Below are positions 49,588 to 59,200 of a stretch of DNA of 64,000 nucleotides, piece after piece. Below the pieces are notes generated by a model. It was given only the letters and a program-made list of their open reading frames with translations, was not told where the DNA came from and made no database searches. This stretch comes from Glandiceps talaboti (taxonomy: Eukaryota > Hemichordata > Enteropneusta > Spengelidae): assembly GCF_964340395.1 (NCBI RefSeq), contig NC_135560.1:4729998-4793997 (forward strand), given 5' to 3'. Position 1 is the stretch's first letter; each line of letters begins with the position of its first letter. Position numbers and translations under genes: made by a program.

Positions 49588-50355
49588 TGAATAGCACCCC
49601 TGTGTACCTTTGTCATCAGCCAATAAATCTTATGTCTGGCATTGTATGATGTCATCAAATTACTAAATGACATGACTGCCCATGTGACATCTGTGATGTC
49701 ACCCAGAAAACAATATGCTGTTTTTTGACTTCTTGTACTAAAAAAAGTAAAACTTTGTGCAGAGCAAGATAAGACTGACCGAACAGAAAGAAAAACCACA
49801 GAAGTTAGTGTTGTGTGTGCAGGAGTATTTTGAAAAGTCCTTTTTTTTCTTTGTGCTGTGTATAAAAAGCTTATTTGAATTAAATAGATATTTGATAGTA
49901 AAAATATGACAGACAAGATATTGAAACACTTAGATCTGGACAACCTGAATGGTTTTTGTCGACATTTGTAAACTTTTTACGGTGTGACCATTTTAGTTGA
50001 AGACCATCTCAAGAGTATCAGGTTTAACTTCAAGGCATGGTTTCAGATGGTGTGCAGGTTATGGATGACACTATAGAGTACTTCACTCTCATGCTGGTGA
50101 CAGAAAAAAAAGAAAGGTGCTGTATATATTGACCACATGAGGGCACAGGAATTCTTGGTGGCTTCTGCAGAACACCTGAAAGCTCTAAGTAGTGCCTTAA
50201 TTAAAATCTTGAGATCATCTTTCTCATGACACTGGTAAAACTTAAGCTGTCAGTCATCATAGCTGTCTTCACCAACTGTGTTTTCATACTTCTATTTGAA
50301 AACATGGTACTATATGGCCAACTCTTAGCCAAAATCAAGTGATAATTGTAAATTT

Positions 50356-50562
50356 AATAAACATTCTACCCAGGATGGCTCTCACAGTTATCGGAGAAGT
50401 TTGGCAACTGAACTTTTACTAAGTATTTGCATCTGTAAGATTATGTGTTAATATGGCTAGGACTTTTACATTGCTATGGTCAGATGTGCTATTTTTTCTT
50501 TCCTATGTACAGTACAAGCGATGTTGCCAATACTCTTTGGATGCTTCTAAATTCTAAATAAA
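50356..50562 (+). terminator. UBAP2L: UBAP2L polyadenylation signals
   Basis: AATAAA occurs at 50356-50361 and 50557-50562, giving 3' untranslated regions of about 0.8 or 1.0 kb. No other gene signal lies between the stop codon and these sites. Confidence 0.6.
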
Positions 50563-50599
50563 GTGGGTCAAATTTTTTTGAAATTCTCTGTACATTCTG

Positions 50600-51400
50600 T
50601 TTGGTTGTTTGTTCCTTAGCAACCATGTCAAACAATACTATACTATTGCTGTATTTTATTTGCCATTGTGTCTTGCTAACATATTTTGTATGTCCTTTCC
50701 TTTTTGTGTGTGTTTGTTTGTTTCTTAATGGTAATTTTAACTTTTTTCCCAAAGTTGAATGTCACAGAACAAATGTTATTAAAATGTTAAAAAGCCGCAT
50801 TGTATAATGAATTCGTCTGAATGGATTTTTACACCTTTTTACACCTTCTTTGTTTATCTCACTTAACATAAATGTGATGAACACCACAATGTGGCACACA
50901 CCCGTAGCCAGTGATCTAAATGTGACGAACCCGGCCCTACCCTTTACCCGAAGAAGAGTGATAGTGGAGGATTTGCTGCAGTAATGGTTTGTGAGACTCG
51001 TTTGTTTGTGATCTATATAGCTTCCTCATCACCTTGGACAATACAATAGTGTTGTATATTTTTGTAAAATGATAAAACTGAAAAAATGATATGTATATAC
51101 AGGATACACACATTGAATCATAATGGTTGAATGTGCTTCAGTTGACCTAGCTGTGTACTTGGAGACCTGGTGGGATATTCTAGTGCTTATAGAGGCTGCA
51201 ATGGATTGTATGCTCCCCGGGGACTTGAAGTTATTAGGGTTGTTGCACCAATGTCTGCCAATTGGGGAAGGCAGTTTAATGGATGTGTTACCATTACGGA
51301 TAAACGTACGTACGCGCACACACACACATACATACATACATACATACATACATACATACATACATACATACATACATACATACATACAGGCCTAGTTGGG
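50600..51400. other. Intergenic stretch with an (ACAT)n array
   Basis: No gene is recognised. The 90-residue frame starting at 51123 has no known domain and runs into the ACAT microsatellite at 51318-51388. Confidence 0.55.
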
Positions 51401-51904
51401 ACACCGGGTTGACCTGTTACAGCACTCAGACGTGACACAGTTTAGTTGTATATGGGTTTGTGTGCTTCTGGAAAGCCCCGGAAAAAATGATTTACTCGTG
51501 GAAACTCCTGAAATATGTTGTATATAGAATAAACAGCTGTAAATTCTTCAATTTTCCCACGACATCTCGGGTGGAGAACGTCACATTCATTTATGGCACA
51601 GACAAGTTTCTTAGGGGAGAACCATTTCATTTCTGGGGGGGGCAGGAGCAAATAGGTATGGCAGCAAATCACAGTGACAGCAATTTTTTTTTTCTATTGT
51701 CAGTCCTGCATCAAATTATATTTTCCATATGCAGAAGCAACGCAATTTTTTTTCTCTGTTACCAATTTTGTAATGTGCGGTTCATAACTATACCAACATG
51801 TCACAGGTTCACAACTAATTTGTTCTGTAGCAATAAGTAGCAGTTAACAATCCATGCTTCTATTTAAGATAGATAGCTGGTAAAAAAAAATCCACGAGGA
51901 GCTG

Positions 51905-52125
51905 ACTGATCACTTGGCTAACTGACCTTTAAACCAATTTATTATTACCAAACAAAATAATCAAGTTCGAACCAACCTTGGAAAATGCTTCCACTTATTA
52001 ACAAACTTGATCTAACAACCCACAGTTGGTTATATGGTAAACGCAATGTCATACACTGATATTGATAGTGTTGGGAATCACCTTTTCAGGGCCTCCACAT
52101 CCTCCAAAAAGAGAACTACCAAACC
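51905..52125 (+). repeat. Direct repeat L (possible pseudo-LTR)
   Basis: About 200 bases, roughly 80-85% identical by eye to 54,475-54,650, same orientation, 2.57 kb apart. It lies directly upstream of the reverse transcriptase remnant. It lacks the hammerhead-like part that precedes the right-hand copy. Confidence 0.75.
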
Positions 52126-52139
52126 ACTAAACTATAGTT

Positions 52140-52815
52140 TCAACAAATAAAGTCTTGAGAATAATCTCCCGATATGGATAGAAGAAAATTTCCAAGACAA
52201 AAACACGAAACACACCTTAAACGCCTTTGGTAAATTATAAATAAATCCAAGAGAAAATACAAACGGTGGTTTTCCTCTAGTAGCCTCTGTTTGTAGATGT
52301 CTACAAACAAATGTGGTTGTAGTATGGGCTCACCAGCTTCTCCAGAGATAGCTGGCATCGCATTCCACGAACTTGAGTGTCGCATTATTGAAACATACAT
52401 GGATAAAATATCACTTTGGACACGTTTCAGAGATGTCATATTCATAGCATGCTATTCCGTGGCACACAAACTGAACTCAGTATTCTGAGTGTCTGAAAAG
52501 ATAAATGAAATGCACCCAACATTCATCATGTCACCCAAATTCGGTCTTTAATGGTTGTTATTAAAGGCGAAACAATGAGTATAAACGTGCAGTAACGAAG
52601 AAAATTTCAAAAACAAATTGAAATTCTTCATAAACAAATTGACACAAAGAGGATACAACAAATCAGAAGTGATTCGCTCGTTAGGTCCATTATGAGAATA
52701 GGGGGACTTATCTCCAATTAAAATCGGACACCAACTCAAGAGATTCCTCTAGTCTTCAAAACAACATATATAGTCCCAACATCAAAGCGTCTAAACTAAA
52801 AGACGCATATACTAC
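52140..52815 (+). pseudogene. Decayed reverse transcriptase, Penelope-like
   Basis: The open part (52297-52488) carries a motif B-like block (GCSMGSPASPEIAG) and a motif C-like block in which the expected catalytic Asp pair is reduced (FRDV), so it cannot be active. After a stop near 52486, a thumb-like segment continues in the same frame after further stops (FINKLTQRGYNKSEVI). A IPLVFKTTY-like block follows at about 52,742; the frame then shifts by a two-base AT change. The pattern fits Penelope-like or related YRDD-type reverse transcriptases, not LINE or LTR families. No GIY-YIG endonuclease is recognisable. It ends abruptly where the first 5S unit begins. Confidence 0.7.
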
Positions 52816-53394
52816 GTGTGCCGTGTAGAAACTTTTGATGTAATATAGAAGTGTGCTTTCTGTAAAGTATCGCGGTTTTTTATTGTATTTTATTTTCGCA
52901 CACCAACTGTACGTACATATTGAAGTTGTCATTGCTGAACAGTCACAGTAGCACTTTTTAGTCTCCCGGACTGTCTGGGAATACCATGTGCTGTAGACTT
53001 TTGGATTTTTTGACCTTTTCAGTCCAATTATCCATCATTCATCTCGTCTGTAATCACACACACATTCTTATTTCGACGCCACACTCATTCGTTTGGGGTA
53101 GTCTCATACGCAGAGCCTCCAGCGGCAAAAGGCTGGGGAACCGAAACTATCTAACTCGTGATTATCGGCCCTTCCTTTTAATTCCGCACTAACCCCTTAC
53201 GAGGTGTCAGCCAATTCAGCAGCCCAACAAACACTATCAACTAGCGATTTAATGTACTGAACTTCTATTTAAAAGTAACGTTTTCATAACGTATTTCAAT
53301 ACTATGGGCTCTTTAGTACTGTTGGGCAACTTGCAATTGAATGCAGAATGGTGTAAACAGCGCCGACTTTAGGATCACCTGTGACAGCCTGTCA
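52812..53394 (+). repeat. 5S-type tandem unit 1, with the 5S gene deleted
   Basis: It matches unit 2 across its length, starting 'gtagaaacttttgat' and running through the spacer. Only the last 28 bases of the 5S gene remain (52971-52998, 'ctgtctgggaataccatgtg', then 'ctgtagac'). About 120 bases, covering the 5S 5' end and internal promoter, are replaced by a short 'tagtctcccgga' junction. Confidence 0.85.
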
Positions 53395-54072
53395 CTACGT
53401 ACCTGTGCCATGTAGAAACTTTTGATATGATATAGAAGTGTGAAATCTGTAAAGTATCGGATTTTGATTGCATTTTCGCACACCAACTGTACGTACATAT
53501 TGAAGTTGTCATTACTGAACAGCCATAGAAGCACTTTATAGTGATAAATACCAAAGGTTCTGTTGAAAACCTTGTCTACGGCCATACTACGTGGAAAAAG
53601 CCGGTTCTCGTCCGATCACCGAAGCAAAGCTGCGTCGGGCATGGTTAGTACTTGAATGGGAGACCGTCTGGGAATACCATGTGCTGTAGATTTTTTTAAT
53701 TTTTGACCTTTTCATTCAATTTACCCATCATTCATCTCGTCTTTAATCACATACATTCTTAATTCGACGCCACACCCTGGCCACACTCATTCGTTTGGGG
53801 TAGTCTCATAGGCAGAGCCCCCAGCGGCAAAAGGCTGGGTAACCGAGACTATATCCAAGTCGTGATTATCGGCCCTTCCTTTTAATTCCGCTCTAACTTC
53901 TCACCAGGTGTCAGCCAATTCAGCGGCCCAACAAACAGTATCAACTAGCGATTTAATGTACCGAACTTCTATTTGTATTTCAATACGTGGGTTCTTTACT
54001 ACTATACTATTGGGCAACTTGCAATTGAATGGTGTAAACAGCGCCGACTTTAGGATCACCTGTGACAACCTG
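53395..54072 (+). repeat. 5S-type tandem unit 2, complete
   Basis: About 680 bases: 180 bases of 5' flank, the full 5S gene, a T-run, and about 380 bases of spacer. Spacer blocks 'cgtttggggtagtctcat', 'agcggcaaaaggctggg', 'cgtgattatcggcccttcct' and 'aacagcgccgactttaggat' are shared with unit 1. This is the arrangement of a tandem 5S rDNA array. Confidence 0.85.
53574..53692 (+). rRNA. 5S ribosomal RNA gene
   Basis: About 119 bases from 'gtctacggccatactacg' to 'gtgctgtagat', followed by a T-run that would end RNA polymerase III transcription (53691-53697). The two ends pair to form helix I. The internal promoter is recognisable: an A-box-like 'gaagcaaagctgcgtcgggc', then an intermediate element, then a C-box 'ttagtacttgaatgggagac'. 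The sequence 'ccggttctcgtccgatcacc' is typical of invertebrate 5S. Changes from the usual consensus (for example tactacgtggaaaaa, gaatggg, accgtctggg) are few and lie at variable sites or keep pairing. It could be a functional dispersed gene or an old array remnant; the single intact copy beside a deleted copy and a dead retroelement makes the second quite possible. Confidence 0.9.
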
Positions 54073-54333
54073 TAAAACATTGAGAACTGCTAGAAAATAA
54101 TGTAACCTTGAACCAACTCTACCCGACCAAACCAATCATAGCACAGAAAAGAACGAAACAAAAATCTTAAAGACATACTTGTCACAACTAAACTGAAGTC
54201 CTCTGCCTCTAAAAGCAAGCTTATAAGGCTGAAAATAGCCTTGCTGATCATAATGTGATTGAAATACTAGCATCTCTGCTTGATGAACAATATTAGATTT
54301 TAAACCAAACAAATGTGAGAAGGCTGTCTTGTT

Positions 54334-54427
54334 AGACATAACTGCGACTGATGAAGGAACCCGACAGCCGCCGGGTCCGAAAGGGTCAACTAGGTATCGA
54401 CCAGGCGGGGACGTATCGCCAATGTCT
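54334..54427 (+). ncRNA. Hammerhead-ribozyme-like fold (type I, imperfect)
   Basis: The core CTGATGA (54348-54354) and GAAA (54379-54382) are present. Stem I outer: agacat (54334-54339) with atgtct (54422-54427). Stem I inner: gcga (54344-54347) with tcgc (54416-54419), with an internal loop between. Stem II: gg-acccg (54356-54363, one bulged A) with cgggtcc (54372-54378). The predicted cleavage triplet is GTA (54413-54415). Faults: an extra A after CTGATGA, and a 31-base stem III region without continuous pairing next to the core. It may be decayed or coincidental. Hammerhead motifs are known in Penelope-like elements. Confidence 0.45.
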
Positions 54428-54474
54428 TCCCTGCTCACCTACCATAATACCAGGGTCAATAACCTTGACAAACC

Positions 54475-54650
54475 GGTCACTTGGCTAACTGACCTTAAAC
54501 CAATTTAACAAAGTAATAAAGTTTGAACCAGCTTTGGAAAATGCTTCAACTTATTAACAAACTTGAATTAACAACCCTGTGGTTATATGGTAAACGCAAT
54601 GTCATAAACTTATTTAATATTGATGGTGTTCGGAGTCTCCTTCCCTTTAT
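54475..54650 (+). repeat. Direct repeat R (possible pseudo-LTR)
   Basis: Right-hand partner of 51,905-52,125. It follows the hammerhead-like fold by about 50 bases, which is the expected position for a hammerhead within a Penelope-type pseudo-LTR. Confidence 0.75.
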
Positions 54651-54859
54651 TACCGCTCAAATTTAGCTGATTTCAGCACATCACAACAAATTTTGTTTTT
54701 TTACTTTCTGTCTGTTTGAACAATTTTTTTTCTCAAGCTATTATGGGATCAATTTGTTTTCCTCCTTCACCTGCCGACAGTTATTTTTATCTCAAAATCC
54801 TCCTGCCCCCCCCCCCTCCCGGAATTCAAATGGTTCTCCCCTTATTACTTGTCTGTGAT

Positions 54860-56210
54860 TATGGTAACGTATTATAATGACGTATTATAAATAAAATCTG
54901 TCCAATGACGTCCACCACAGCTGGATTAACTGTAACAACTTTATTATCCAATGCTTTCATGATGTGAAACACAAATGTGGTACATGCCAGTGTGGTTCCA
55001 TCATTGACGTTCAAGTTGAAATAAAAGTTATACGTTATATCAAAATATTATGGCCAAATTTTAACTTTCAAAATGGAAACTGATACAACCATGTGCCTCT
55101 TACAAGTACATTTAGAAAAAAATCTTCAAGCCATGTGGTTGACTGATATCATCTCATTTGTCAATGTCGGAATTGGACTCCATCCCACGACGGAGAATTA
55201 AGAGAACCGTACAATTTGTATATTATTCAGGCTTACATCCAAAATATCATATTGTAAATATTTCCCCTGTGTGGCAGTTTGATGGGAGTCCTTTATGAAA
55301 TAAGCTTTACATTATTTGCAAAGTTGGAATATTTGTTTGCAAAACAGTCCCTCTGTTTCAAAAGTAGGCTTGCATGCATAAAATTTCGCTGGGTACGGGT
55401 ATGTGACTAGGGGCGGTTTTAGTGAAGGGGATATTTTGCAAGTCTCTGGTTCGCCTGGTGCTATGTAGTTATTTACACTGATTAAAACTATAAGGCAGTC
55501 TTTAAGCCTCACAAAACGATAAGCCGATCCCACCTAGTATTTAGCACACCCAAAACATTTTAAATGTTGTTTGGGGGAAAAATATCAAGCAGTTATGTGA
55601 AAATCGGAAAATAAAAGTAGCATGCAGGCCCTATATCAAGCAACTTAGTTTATGGTTGTTTTTTCATGACTCCGAGCCTGCATAAGAGTTATAACTGTTG
55701 TAATCTGAACCAAAATTTTAATGTCTTTATACTATATATAGCCAAGTATTAAGTTGTAATTTAGGCCTATATGTTATAACATTATAAATCATACTGAAAG
55801 AAAATGAGTGTGGTAGACTCATATAAATTACGTGGCACATCCGGGTACTCTATCAATAAATCATTGATTTTGACAGACAAGTAAACTTTGAACGTTGTAA
55901 CAGCTGTGATGACGTTTATAAGGCCCAAAACGAGAATTTTTGATATGCATGCATTGTAAGATGGAATATTCCCGTTAATTTTGATATCCCAAACAGATTC
56001 CTGGTTGAAATCAATAACTTGACAGTTTATTTATTTTATGGCATATCGTTTTCAGTTGAGCTGCGATCATAAAAGTGTAAAGTATTGGACTGAGAGTAAT
56101 CTCTTTTCAAGTGAGAGGTTATAATCTGTTGTAAATCTGTCTACAACCGTGTTTCGATTTTGATACTTCACAGACATCTGGGAGACTTCCGCGAAGTTTT
56201 CAAAAGAAGG
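54860..56210. other. Intergenic, no gene recognised
   Basis: AT-rich sequence with no coding frame of recognisable family and no clear repeat unit. It ends in the promoter of the SEL1L3 gene. Confidence 0.6.
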
Positions 56211-56221
56211 GATTATTGAAT

Positions 56222-56275
56222 TGAGCATGCGCAGCAAACTTTTTGCCGTATTTTTTTAAATGTAAGATGGCGGCT
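56222..56275 (+). promoter_or_regulatory. SEL1L3: SEL1L3 promoter / start region
   Basis: 'gagcatgcgcagc' (56223-56235) fits an NRF1-type site, and AAGATGGCGGC (56265-56275) is a YY1-type initiator motif that also contains the start codon. The 5' untranslated leader is therefore probably very short, as in several YY1-driven genes. The transcription start is not proven. Confidence 0.45.
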
Positions 56276-59200
56276 CGCATCCCGAAAGATGTTTACTTCC
56301 GATTCATACTTGTATACTTCATTTTCCTGTCTAAGGTAAGTACTCATAAATGTGTAAGGTAAACGTGGTATGTAATGAAATGAATCTGCATATAATAAGT
56401 TGTGCATGCCCTCCAATTTCTTGCTTTTAGTGTGTGCGATCACGTCGTGACATTGGGGTCACCGGCCTATGCATTATGATGATATCCGATAATGAGTTTG
56501 CCATTCACGGCGACATTCTCTGTTGGCCAATGCAGAACTTATATAAGATTGTCAATATTAAGCATTCCATAACTTGGCAGCTTTTGTAAAACTATTAAAT
56601 TGTAATATTTCCAGGACATGTTCAGGGCATAGCCATTAGCACGATTGATGCCACCATAAACACTGCACACATAAACAAAGACTCAAGTGTTATTATTAGC
56701 ATAAATATTACATGTAAATCATCATAAATTTAGACGTCAAAGACACTTAACGTTTTGACGTTTTTAACACGTAAGAAGTAGTCTCCGTAGGTAATATAGT
56801 CAAACTTCCAAAAAGTTAAATAATAGCTTTTGAACATGAATTATATTTACGTAGTTTCTAAACGCCAGTCAGTCATTTATTTACATTAACGTCACCATAT
56901 ATTTACGTTGTTGAGATTACACGTCCATGTGTCGGTATTGGTAAGTATATATATCCGGTAATTCAACCAGTGAGACGCACAGTGCCACGTAGTTTAGTAG
57001 TTGACGTGTCAATACGTGGAAGCCCTGTAAGATACTGCAAGCACAAACTCACTCATCAAAAAGTGTATAAATAAAATAGGGACAGCATGCACAGGTTTAT
57101 GTATGGTAATACATAATGTATATTGAGTTTTTGCAAAAGTACAGTTATAAAACAACCTCTTTTTTTCAAATGAAAATTAAAAAAAATGAAAAATGTTTCA
57201 TGCAATACCTAACAAATAGAAATAATAATAAATTACTAAGATTATGGAAAATTAAATATTAATCACAAGTTAAACTGAATGTATGAAAGTAAATACAGAA
57301 ATTAAAGGAAATAACATAATTAATCTATATTCAACTAAATTGTAGAAATGGTGAAATGAATAAAGTTGTCTTTTAACGGAGTTTAATATGAGGGCACAGA
57401 CATTCAGTATGCTACATGTCAGTTGCCATGGCTGTTGCTAGGCAAGTGATTACATCCAAGAAGGTATGAAGTTTCACATTTATACAGTGTCAGCTGATGA
57501 TGCCAACATCCATGCACAAATATCTGTACTTCAAATATTTTAGTGAAAAAGTTGGAGATTTCATTTATTACGTATATTTCTGTCAATTTATATAACATTT
57601 ACATGTACAGTTCAAATTTGGATGTCAATAAATTCATGACAATTATAATAAAGTGTCCTGTCCAAGCTAACTTAGAAATAAATAAATAAATACAAGGTTC
57701 AATAAATGTAAGAATTCTATTCATGTCAAAGTGTTGAACGAAGTACCATGTGTTGAGAGGATTGAAGTGAAGGGTATACTGGTATAGTGACTGGTGCTTG
57801 GTAAAGGTCAAAGGTCAAACAACTCTCTTGTGGGTGTGACAATTGATCTAAACCAAAGTGAGGGTGTATTTAAAAGCAAAACCATTATTTGAGGTGAAGT
57901 AGTCTTTTGATCAAGGTAATATCTGTCATTGTTGATGATAATGTGCAACGTAGACACACCTATAGCATTCACCCTAGTGTACGTAGACACACCTATTCAC
58001 CCTGGTCACAGGCATTTGTTTCCCGAGTTATGTCTCAGACTATTTCTATCAGAATATAATAGAATGTCGATAATATCGTTAATATTGACGTATTCAGCCA
58101 ACTATATATGAAAACGGGTAAAATTACACTTGTTTCTGTATCACAGGTCCACTCACCTGCGCGATTACAGAAACAGTGTAATTTTACCCCTTTCATATAT
58201 AGTTGGCTAAATACGTCAATATTAACGATATTATCGACATTTTATTGTATTCTGATAGAAATATTTTGATACATATCTCGGAAACAAATGTCTGTGACCC
58301 TAGTGTACATAGACACACCTATTCACTCTAGTGTAAGTGCTTTCTTGTTTGCTGGTAGTTGGTGTACACTTAGATATTATTTCATAATATTTGTCTTCCT
58401 TCAGCCAAGAAAAATATGAGGACCTAAGGGGCCTTGTCACTATGCATAACTAGACGAGTAATTGTTTTCCCGCTGAATGAAGAAAAATATTGAGGAATTA
58501 TATTATTATACTTGTACCTCTAAACATAATTTATAAAAATTCCGGAAAATTAATGGAGATTTGCTACGTTGTGATTCATATTTTGATCACCATAGAAACA
58601 GTGATGTAGACTTAGGTTGTCGTGATATCGAATGACCAGGGTATATAAATTTATAATCCATATTTTCTATTCAAAGATGATATCTTGGCTTGAGCATGGT
58701 AAAATGACTAATATACAGCAGGAAGATGTAGTCTAACTGATATTACCTCTATGTACATTAATTTAGCATTTATATAATTTGGAGTGCAATAGTGAAACTT
58801 ATGAATTTATCAGTATTGTCAGACTGATATCGCCAAATCTGTGTATTTAGTGAGTAGCAGTGTAATATTAATTTATCAGTTTGGTGAAAGTACATATCAG
58901 CAGAGTCATATCAAACTGTATAACAGATTGAGTTGCAACAGTCTCCTTTCTACCCTTAGGGGGATGTATGGATAGCTTCTACCCTTAGAATGTATGGATA
59001 GCTTCTACCCTTAGAATGTATGGATAGCTTCTACCCTTAGAATGTATGGATAGCTTCTACCCTTAGAATGTATGGATAGCTTCTACCCTTAGAATGTATG
59101 GATAGCTTCTACCCTTAGAATGTATGGATAGCTTCTACCCTTAGAATGTATGGATAGCTTCTACCCTTAGAATGTATGGATAGCTTCTACCCTTAGAATG

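Larger units (their letters stand above)
51598..54850 (+). mobile_element. Compound locus: decayed Penelope-like retroelement enclosing 5S-type units
   Basis: Order on the plus strand: about 51,598-51,720, a segment whose inverse lies at 54,710-54,850; 51,905-52,125, direct repeat L; 52,140-52,815, a decayed reverse transcriptase; 52,812-54,072, two 5S units; 54,073-54,430, a stretch ending in a hammerhead-like fold; 54,475-54,650, direct repeat R. Direct repeats L and R share 'cacttggctaactgacctt', 'ttggaaaatgctt', 'acttattaacaaacttga' and 'atatggtaaacgcaatgtca'. Penelope-like elements are known for terminal direct repeats (pseudo-LTRs) and hammerhead motifs. The nesting interpretation is inference. 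Confidence 0.55.

Noticed and set aside
49354-49943. Frames antisense to the UBAP2L last exon and 3' UTR
   Set aside because: Shadows of the real coding exon; no independent signals.
51123-51395. 90-residue frame next to an ACAT array
   Set aside because: Runs into the microsatellite; no known domain. Could be a repeat remnant but I cannot show it.
54136-54438. 100-residue minus-strand frame over the hammerhead-like region
   Set aside because: No domain recognised; open by chance on the strand opposite to the element.
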